From contig JABHXS010000164.1 of NCBI GenBank assembly GCA_018657165.1, positions 1 to 11,920 on the forward strand: a DNA stretch of 11,920 bases, read 5' to 3'. Shown in pieces: positions 7,084 to 11,920 of the stretch; within the stretch, counting starts at the first letter, position 1; each line of letters begins with the position of its first letter. The notes beneath the pieces were generated by a model. It did not search any database. It was not told the DNA's origin and saw nothing but the letters and a program-made list of their open reading frames with translations. Made by a program: the position numbers and the translations under genes. Origin of the DNA: Nitrosomonadales bacterium. GTDB lineage: Bacteria; Pseudomonadota; Gammaproteobacteria; Burkholderiales; Methylophilaceae.

Positions 7084-7722
7084 TTATGGTTCGAGAAGCC
7101 CGCATCTAATTGCAATTAAAGCTATTTCTGCAGAGTTATTTGCATTGAGCTTTTGCTTTATATTATAAAGATGAGTTCCAACAGTTCTTGGACTTAAGCA
7201 CATCGTATCAGCTATTTCATTCGTACTCCTTCCTTTTGCTAACGACATAAAAACTTCAAATTCTCTATCTGATAAAACTTCTATTGGGTTATTTTCACCA
7301 GATAACTGAGTAATTGCCATTTGTTGAGCAATGATGGGTTCCAGAAATTTCTTACCTGATTTAATTGTTCTGATAGCTTTAATTAATTCTTCTGCTGCAC
7401 TTCTTTTTGTAACATAGCCTAACGCCCCGGCTGCTAGCACTCTTGTTGGATGTACTGAATCTTCATGAGCAGAGAGAACTAATATCTTTGCATTTTTATC
7501 ATGAGCGCAAATTCGATCAATGGCTTCAATACCCCCAATTCCTGGCATAGTAATATCCATAATTACAATATCTGGCTTTTGTTCTTTAAATGCTTTGATT
7601 CCCAACTCACCAGACTCTGCCTCCGCTATCACAGTCATGTCAGGCTCTGCCTCAATGAGCATCTTAAAACCCATTCTAACTACAGCATGATCGTCAACCA
7701 ATAATATTTTTATATCGCTCAT
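7084..7722 (-). CDS. NarL/FixJ family two-component response regulator
   Basis: This is a 212-residue cytosolic transcription regulator. The receiver domain (about 4-120) has the acidic pair D10/D11 in LLVDDH, the phospho-acceptor D56 in IVIMDITMP, S84 in VLSAH and K106 in YVTKRS, so all phosphorylation residues are intact. The LuxR-type helix-turn-helix (about 148-208) contains LSDREFEVFMSLAKGRS and EIADTMCLSPRTVGTHL. The GYVTKRSAAEEL wording resembles UvrY/GacA/MoxX-type regulators. It lies 12 bp downstream of the kinase gene 7735-9441 and is almost certainly its partner. AAGG sequences at plus-strand 7733-7736 (across the kinase stop) and 7727-7730 give ribosome sites. Target genes are unknown; the divergent acs is a plausible one. 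Confidence 0.95.
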   Translation of the reverse strand: MSDIKILLVDDHAVVRMGFKMLIEAEPDMTVIAEAESGELGIKAFKEQKPDIVIMDITMPGIGGIEAIDRICAHDKNAKILVLSAHEDSVHPTRVLAAGALGYVTKRSAAEELIKAIRTIKSGKKFLEPIIAQQMAITQLSGENNPIEVLSDREFEVFMSLAKGRSTNEIADTMCLSPRTVGTHLYNIKQKLNANNSAEIALIAIRCGLLEP

Positions 7723-7734
7723 TTTTCCTTTGCC

Positions 7735-9441
7735 TTAAGAAGTTGGAATGACAACAGTTAAGTGTGTTCCTTTTTTTTCGCTTGATTTTATTTCTAATTT
7801 TCCATTGAGAGCTTGTGCCCTCTCTTTAATCCCCATCAACCCAAATTGTTTTGTCTTTTTTAAAATTTTAAGATCGAAGCCTTCTCCATCATCAACACAT
7901 TCAATTTTAAGGGTATCTTTTGTTTTTAGTAAAGATATATTTATAGATGTAGCCTTGGCATGTTTGATAACATTATTCATCGCTTCTTGAATTATGCGAT
8001 AAACATTTATATTTACAACCTCACCTAAGAAGTCAACATCACCTTTAATTTTCAAATTAACTTTTAAAGATGGGTGCTGAGATTGCCACTTATTCATTTC
8101 ATCTTTAAGTGTTTCGCTTAAACCTAAGTTATCTAAGGACCCAGGCCTAAGCTTCCTTATAATATTATGCATGCCATCATAAATTTGATTCGCAGCCGCT
8201 GTCACCGACGACGCACTTGTTTCTATTGCCTCATCTTTGCCTTTTGAGCGATTTAAAATATTTTGAGAAAAAATTTTGATGGCTGAGACATATTGACCTA
8301 ATTCATCATGAAGCTCTCTGGCCAGACTCTTTCTTTCATCCTCTACATGCTCTTGAATAATAGATGTGAGCTCTCTATTTTTTCGAAGCTCTGCTCTGGA
8401 TCTTTTAGCAACCATTTTTTCTGATATGTCTCTCATGCTTACAATATTACCAATGATTTTTTTTGTTGTAGGATCAACAAGCAATGATGCAGAAATTGAA
8501 ACATCAACCAATTTACCTGACTTACCTTTTCTTTTAGTTTCAATATGTTGTAAAAAATTTTTGCTTTTTATTTTTTTTAGATTTTTGTTAAATTCCTCCA
8601 ATAAAAATTCTGGAACAATAATTTTGGCCGATTTTCCTAAAATCTGTTTTCTTTTGTATTTAAACATTCTTTCAGCTGAGTTATTCCAAAAGGTAATATT
8701 AAGTTTTTCATCATGAATCATGACTGCATCAGCCGTCTGTTCAGCAATAAGTGCAAGTCGCTTATTTTCAAGAATTTGATTTTCAAGTGAGTCCCCCATC
8801 ATATTAAAATTTTTAGCAATTGCAGAAAACTCTGGAACATCAAAACTTGGAATCCTTGCACCTAAATCACCCTTACCCATTTTTTCAATTGCTTTTATCA
8901 TCGGCTTTATAGGGCGCAACCAACCCCCTAGTGCTTTGTAGGCAATAATATTTATAAAAATGAAGAACAGCATTGCAGTAAAAAAAATAGATTTAATGGA
9001 AACCCAAGCCTCACGAATGGCTCCTGAGGGATTAGAGGAAACAATTAATCTTCCAAATCTAATTACCCTTGTACCTACCATCTCCTGTGGTGCAAGAAAA
9101 TTTGAAAACCATTGTGGTGGATGAACATCTAGCCGATAGGTAGATTGAGGTGTTTTATAAATCAAATTATTTTGAAGGTCATATAACAAGATGTCATTAC
9201 TCCTTACATAACCTAACTCCTCTAAAAATTGAGCCATCACATAGTCCGTTGTACCCCAATTAGGATTTTGTGCCGAACTCACAATAACTGTATCCAATAA
9301 TTGCATTGTTACTTTGTGTGCAGATTCAACACCTTCAAGTATTGAGTTTTTGGATGATTTCATCATGACAAACATCAAAGTGACAATAAAAACTGCCATG
9401 ATCAGCGTAAGAAGAAAATTAAACCTGTACCTCAGCCCCAT
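7735..9441 (-). CDS. membrane sensor histidine kinase, HAMP-PAS-HisKA_3 (NarX/UhpB/MoxY type)
   Basis: This is a 568-residue inner-membrane kinase. An N-terminal helix (about 8-27) and a second helix (about 150-169) bracket a periplasmic sensor of about 120 residues. Next come HAMP (about 170-224, with LRPIKPM), a PAS domain (about 230-345), a HisKA_3 dimerization domain with phospho-histidine H378 in ARELHDELGQ, the LRPGSLDNLGL block at 431-441, and a HATPase_c domain with QEAMNNVIKHAKA (N490), DDGEGF (517-522) and GLMGIKERA (534-542). The kinase looks active. The end of the sensor, VSSNPSGAIREAW (134-146), resembles the LapD/MoxY periplasmic domain; this is pattern recognition, not a search result. 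The signal is unknown. No Shine-Dalgarno precedes the ATG at 9439-9441. The regulator follows 12 bp downstream. Confidence 0.93.
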   Translation of the reverse strand: MGLRYRFNFLLTLIMAVFIVTLMFVMMKSSKNSILEGVESAHKVTMQLLDTVIVSSAQNPNWGTTDYVMAQFLEELGYVRSNDILLYDLQNNLIYKTPQSTYRLDVHPPQWFSNFLAPQEMVGTRVIRFGRLIVSSNPSGAIREAWVSIKSIFFTAMLFFIFINIIAYKALGGWLRPIKPMIKAIEKMGKGDLGARIPSFDVPEFSAIAKNFNMMGDSLENQILENKRLALIAEQTADAVMIHDEKLNITFWNNSAERMFKYKRKQILGKSAKIIVPEFLLEEFNKNLKKIKSKNFLQHIETKRKGKSGKLVDVSISASLLVDPTTKKIIGNIVSMRDISEKMVAKRSRAELRKNRELTSIIQEHVEDERKSLARELHDELGQYVSAIKIFSQNILNRSKGKDEAIETSASSVTAAANQIYDGMHNIIRKLRPGSLDNLGLSETLKDEMNKWQSQHPSLKVNLKIKGDVDFLGEVVNINVYRIIQEAMNNVIKHAKATSINISLLKTKDTLKIECVDDGEGFDLKILKKTKQFGLMGIKERAQALNGKLEIKSSEKKGTHLTVVIPTS

Positions 9442-9451
9442 ATTTTAACTT

Positions 9452-9460
9452 TTTATAACA
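9452..9460 (-). promoter_or_regulatory. candidate extended -10 for the kinase-regulator operon
   Basis: The minus strand reads TGTTATAAA, a five-of-six match to TATAAT preceded by the extended TGn motif. Transcription would start only a few bases before the kinase ATG at 9441, giving a near-leaderless message. This would agree with the lack of a Shine-Dalgarno there. The hexamer at -35 (TTATAT) is poor, and AT-rich DNA gives such matches by chance. Confidence 0.35.
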
Positions 9461-9532
9461 AAATATTAATTTAGATATAAACATTTAACATTGGAATGTA
9501 TTTATATACAAGGGTATATTCATGAGTTTTAT

Positions 9533-9560
9533 TTGACACCAAAAATTAGAGTAATATACA
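9533..9560 (+). promoter_or_regulatory. acs: candidate sigma70-type promoter for acs
   Basis: A consensus TTGACA at 9533-9538 is followed after 16 bp by TATACA at 9555-9560 (four of six matches to TATAAT). Transcription would start near 9567, inside the first ATATGAGTT copy, leaving a leader of about 105 bases. The -35 is an exact match; the -10 choice is uncertain because the region is a run of TA-rich words. Confidence 0.5.
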
Positions 9561-9563
9561 TAT

Positions 9564-9581
9564 ATATGAGTTATATGAGTT
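9564..9581 (+). repeat. acs: tandem 9-bp direct repeat ATATGAGTT x2
   Basis: ATATGAGTT occurs at 9564-9572 and again, with no gap, at 9573-9581. The inner word ATGAGTT also occurs at 9522-9528, before the -35. Two copies sit at the predicted acs start site and one upstream, a layout expected of regulator sites, though the low-complexity setting makes chance duplication possible. Confidence 0.6.
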
Positions 9582-9604
9582 GAATTCAATTTTAGTTATG
9601 GTAA

Positions 9605-9618
9605 ATTACTGAAGTAAT
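9605..9618. repeat. acs: inverted repeat ATTACT-GA-AGTAAT
   Basis: A perfect 6-bp dyad with a two-base centre lies about 55 bp before acs. Dyads of this size are typical targets of dimeric LuxR/NarL-type regulators, and a gene for one is 2 kb away in the divergent operon. Binding is inference only. Confidence 0.45.
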
Positions 9619-9639
9619 ATCACTTTTAAATCCGGAGAG

Positions 9640-9661
9640 GGGGTTTATTTAGTTAAACCCC
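9640..9661 (+). promoter_or_regulatory. acs: hairpin in the acs leader beside the start codon
   Basis: GGGGTTTA (9640-9647), six-base loop, TAAACCCC (9654-9661) form a perfect 8-bp stem ending 10 bases before the acs ATG at 9672. The only Shine-Dalgarno-like sequence, GGAGAGG (9634-9640), lies just upstream of and partly inside the stem, more than 30 bases from the ATG. Folding would bring it close to the start codon, or pairing could mask it. There is no U-run, so it is not an intrinsic terminator. Confidence 0.55.
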
Positions 9662-9671
9662 ATAAGCTTCA

Positions 9672-11645
9672 ATGTCAATAGAATCTATACATACAGAAGA
9701 TCGAATTTTTTATCCTAGCAAACAAACATCAAAAAATGCAAGAGTATCTAATTTGTCAGAATACCAAAAATTATGTGAAAATTTTAAAACAGATTATGAA
9801 GGTGCATGGGCTGCTGTCGCTAAAGAACTGCTTATTTGGGACAAACCATTTACAAAGAGATTGAATGATAAAACCCCTCCTTTTTATAAATGGTTTGAGG
9901 ATGGGAAATTAAATGCCTCGTTCAACTGTTTAGATAGGCATGTTGATTCTAAGCCAAATAAAACAGCCATTATTTTTGAGGCGGATGACGGTAATGTTAC
10001 AAAAATATCTTACCTGGAGCTTTATCATAAAGTTTGCCAATTTTCGAATGGCTTAAAGACACTAAATTTAAATGTCGGGGATAGAGTTATTATATATCTC
10101 CCTATGGGAATTGAAGCAATAATAGCTATGCAAGCTTGTGCAAGGCTTGGGCTTACACATTCCGTTGTTTTTGGAGGGTTTTCAGCTAAGAGTCTTCAAG
10201 AAAGAATATCGGATACAGAAGCAAGGCTTGTTATAACCTCTGATGGTCAATTTCGTGGGGGCAAAGCCATCCCTTTAAAAAAGGCTATTGACGATGCAAT
10301 CGATATGGGTGGTTGTGACTCCATAGATAAGGTGATTGTTTTTAATAGAACTAACGAACCTTTTCCTAAAAATAATCGGGATGTTATGTGGGATGATTTA
10401 ATAGAAAACCAATCAACCGAATGTCCTGCAGTTTCCGTTTCAGCCGAGCACCCACTTTTTATTTTATATACCTCTGGCTCAACTGGAAAACCTAAAGGTG
10501 TGCAGCATTCAACAGCTGGATTTTTATTGCACGCAATCAATACCTGTCGCCTAACATTTGATCTTCAAGACAATGATATTTATTGGTGTACCGCAGATGT
10601 AGGATGGATAACCGGCCATACCTATGTTGCCTATGGGCCAACTGCGATGGGTGTTACGCAGGTTATTTTTGAGGGTGTTCCTACTTATCCAGATGCAGGT
10701 CGATTTTGGCAGCTCATTGAAAAACATAAGGTGAGTGTTTTCTACACAGCTCCAACGGCAATAAGAGCACTAACTAAGGCGTCTGACATTAATCAAGAAA
10801 CCCACCCCAATAAATTTAATCTTAGCTCCTTAAGGATCTTAGGGACTGTTGGCGAGCCGATCAACCCAGAAGCCTGGATGTGGTATTACAAAAATGTTGG
10901 TAACAACAAATGCCCCATCGTAGATACATTTTGGCAAACTGAGACAGGGGGTCATGTAATTACCCCTCTCCCAGGAGCTACTCCATTAATACCAGGCTCA
11001 TGCACACTCCCATTCCCTGGAATAGACATAGATGTTGTTGATGAAAATGGTGATGACTTGGAATGGGGAAACGGGGGGCTTCTTGTAATAAAAAAACCAT
11101 GGCCATCAATGATAAGAGCTATATGGCGAGACCCTGATCGATTTAAGAAAAGTTACTTCCCAATAGAGATAGGTGGAAAATATTACCTTGCGGGTGATGG
11201 GGCTATTAGAGATAAGAAGAGTGGCTACTTCACTATTATGGGCAGGATAGATGATGTTCTTAATGTCTCAGGTCATCGCTTAGGAACGATGGAGGTTGAA
11301 TCGGCCCTTGTTTCAAATGAATTAGTTACTGAGGCTGCTGTAATTGGAAGGCCTTGTGATCTTAAGGGTGAGTCAATAGTTGCTTTTGTTGTGCTTAAAG
11401 GTGATCGTCCATCTAAACAAAATCATAAATTAATTGTTAATCAATTAAGAGATTGGGTTGCAAAAGAAATTGGGCCTATTGCCAAACCAGAGGAAATTAG
11501 ATTTGGTGACAACCTTCCTAAAACACGATCTGGAAAAATAATGCGTCGGCTATTAAGAAGCATTGCCAAAGGTGAGAAAATTTCAGCAGATATCTCAACG
11601 CTAGAAAACCCAAAAATCTTAGAGCAGCTTAGCGAAAAATTATAG
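9672..11645 (+). CDS. acs: acetyl-CoA synthetase (AMP-forming acetate-CoA ligase)
   Basis: Acs activates acetate with ATP and CoA through acetyl-AMP to acetyl-CoA (cytosol, acetate assimilation). The 657 residues match the family length of about 650. Motifs are the ATP loop YTSGSTGKPKGVQH at 266-279, WQTETGG at 421-427 with the tryptophan expected to restrict the pocket to acetate, YLAGDGA at 505-511, GRIDDVLNVSGHRLGTMEVE at 524-543, and the C-terminal PKTRSGKIMRR with K622, the lysine acetylated to switch off Acs in studied bacteria. The N terminus (SIESIHTEDRIF) fits the family, and a stop codon at 9663-9665 rules out an earlier in-frame start. No normal Shine-Dalgarno is seen; a hairpin lies before the start. 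It is divergent from the kinase-regulator operon. Propionyl-CoA synthetase is less likely given the tryptophan and overall match. Confidence 0.97.
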   Translation: MSIESIHTEDRIFYPSKQTSKNARVSNLSEYQKLCENFKTDYEGAWAAVAKELLIWDKPFTKRLNDKTPPFYKWFEDGKLNASFNCLDRHVDSKPNKTAIIFEADDGNVTKISYLELYHKVCQFSNGLKTLNLNVGDRVIIYLPMGIEAIIAMQACARLGLTHSVVFGGFSAKSLQERISDTEARLVITSDGQFRGGKAIPLKKAIDDAIDMGGCDSIDKVIVFNRTNEPFPKNNRDVMWDDLIENQSTECPAVSVSAEHPLFILYTSGSTGKPKGVQHSTAGFLLHAINTCRLTFDLQDNDIYWCTADVGWITGHTYVAYGPTAMGVTQVIFEGVPTYPDAGRFWQLIEKHKVSVFYTAPTAIRALTKASDINQETHPNKFNLSSLRILGTVGEPINPEAWMWYYKNVGNNKCPIVDTFWQTETGGHVITPLPGATPLIPGSCTLPFPGIDIDVVDENGDDLEWGNGGLLVIKKPWPSMIRAIWRDPDRFKKSYFPIEIGGKYYLAGDGAIRDKKSGYFTIMGRIDDVLNVSGHRLGTMEVESALVSNELVTEAAVIGRPCDLKGESIVAFVVLKGDRPSKQNHKLIVNQLRDWVAKEIGPIAKPEEIRFGDNLPKTRSGKIMRRLLRSIAKGEKISADISTLENPKILEQLSEKL

Positions 11646-11676
11646 ACAACACCCTCAAAAGCATTAGAATGTAGAC

Positions 11677-11682
11677 TATAAA
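11677..11682 (+). promoter_or_regulatory. candidate -10 before the YhdP-like gene
   Basis: TATAAA lies 15 bp before the ATG at 11698, in the 52 bp gap after acs. No clear -35 is visible at 16-18 bp, and no terminator hairpin follows acs, so the downstream gene may instead be read through from acs. Confidence 0.25.
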
Positions 11683-11697
11683 AATAAAGCTGCCTAC

Positions 11698-11920
11698 ATG
11701 AAAAAAGCCCAAATAAAACTAATCAAAAAAATATCTTTATGGATTTCAGTATTAGTCTTTGGTCTATTTATTCTTGGATATTTAGCATTTTATTTTTTGG
11801 TTCAAACAAACCTCGACTATTATAAAAACAAACTCATAACAGCTCTTTCAAGCGAAACTAATAAAAAGGTAACAATAGAAAGCTTTGGTGCGAAGTGGAA
11901 TGTTACCAACCCTCGCTTCA
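11698..11920 (+). CDS. YhdP/AsmA-like family protein (partial, N-terminal 74 residues)
   Basis: I translated this from the ATG at 11698-11700; the frame stays open to the window edge. It begins with a lysine-rich cytosolic end (MKKAQIKLIKK), then one membrane helix at about 13-35. The following TNLDYYKNKLITAL and KVTIESFGAKW are the typical start of the YhdP/DUF3971 (TIGR02099) family: an anchor followed by a short alpha/beta start with an aromatic W and a PRF-type turn. Full members exceed 1,000 residues and are thought to bridge the periplasm and help move phospholipids to the outer membrane. The ribosome site is weak. With only 74 residues the family call is tentative; another AsmA-like protein is the main alternative. 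Confidence 0.65.
   Translation, partial: MKKAQIKLIKKISLWISVLVFGLFILGYLAFYFLVQTNLDYYKNKLITALSSETNKKVTIESFGAKWNVTNPRF

Larger units (their letters stand above)
9442..9671. promoter_or_regulatory. 230 bp divergent regulatory region between the sensor kinase and acs
   Basis: This is the longest non-coding stretch in the window. From left to right it holds the kinase -10 candidate, one ATGAGTT word (9522-9528), an acs promoter (9533-9560), a tandem ATATGAGTT repeat (9564-9581), a TTGAATTCAA palindrome (9580-9589), a dyad (9605-9618) and a hairpin next to the acs start (9640-9661). I found no small ORF with a ribosome site and no tRNA-like fold in it. The density of repeats fits a regulated acs promoter. 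Confidence 0.6.

Noticed and set aside
8366..8716. Open plus-strand frame of 116 codons inside the sensor kinase gene.
   Set aside because: It is a shadow of the kinase PAS/HisKA_3 region; the composition is low-complexity F/L/S-rich as expected from antisense of lysine-rich coding DNA.
10247..10540. Open minus-strand frame of 97 codons inside acs.
   Set aside because: It lies opposite the conserved ATP-loop region of acs and shows no independent coding signal.
11646..11697. Terminator after acs.
   Set aside because: I found only a 4-bp GTAG/CTAC pairing with a long loop and no U-run; not supportable.

Overview
The window is a compact, AT-rich (by eye roughly two-thirds A+T), gene-dense stretch of a bacterial chromosome. 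Gaps between genes are mostly 1 to 70 bp, the proteins are lysine- and asparagine-rich, and the gene set is ordinary core metabolism plus one two-component system and two membrane proteins. This looks like a streamlined free-living proteobacterium. My best guess is an aquatic betaproteobacterium of the Methylophilaceae/OM43 type, with a small-genome gammaproteobacterium as the alternative. The taxon is inferred from composition and gene style, because there is no rRNA or other marker here.

Left part (1-5442, all minus strand): a tightly packed biosynthetic run read in the order argD, argF, argG, yajQ, leuC, leuD, the last cut by the window edge. ArgD, ArgF and ArgG cover acetylornithine to argininosuccinate. 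LeuC and LeuD are the two subunits of isopropylmalate isomerase. YajQ lies between the two pathways. Gaps are 2 to 10 bp and leuC/leuD overlap by 17 bp, so one transcript is likely. A GC-rich hairpin followed by U residues sits immediately before argD.

Middle part (5510-7082): a 200-residue membrane protein of the PuuD/urate-oxidase N-terminal-like family on the minus strand, and a divergent ten-helix DMT/EamA permease on the plus strand, separated by a 127 bp promoter region. The permease ends 1 bp from the end of the convergent response-regulator gene.

Right part (7084-11920): a NarL/FixJ response regulator and its HAMP-PAS-HisKA_3 sensor kinase form a minus-strand operon divergent from acs (acetyl-CoA synthetase). 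The 230 bp between them holds a good sigma70-type promoter for acs, a tandem 9-bp repeat, a dyad and an 8-bp hairpin just before the acs start codon. The window ends in the first 74 codons of a protein resembling the YhdP/AsmA-like family.

I see no mobile element, CRISPR array, tRNA or rRNA, and no clearly undescribed system. The points most worth a second look are the leader structures before argD and acs, the MoxYX-like two-component pair facing acs, and the short membrane-only PuuD-like protein.
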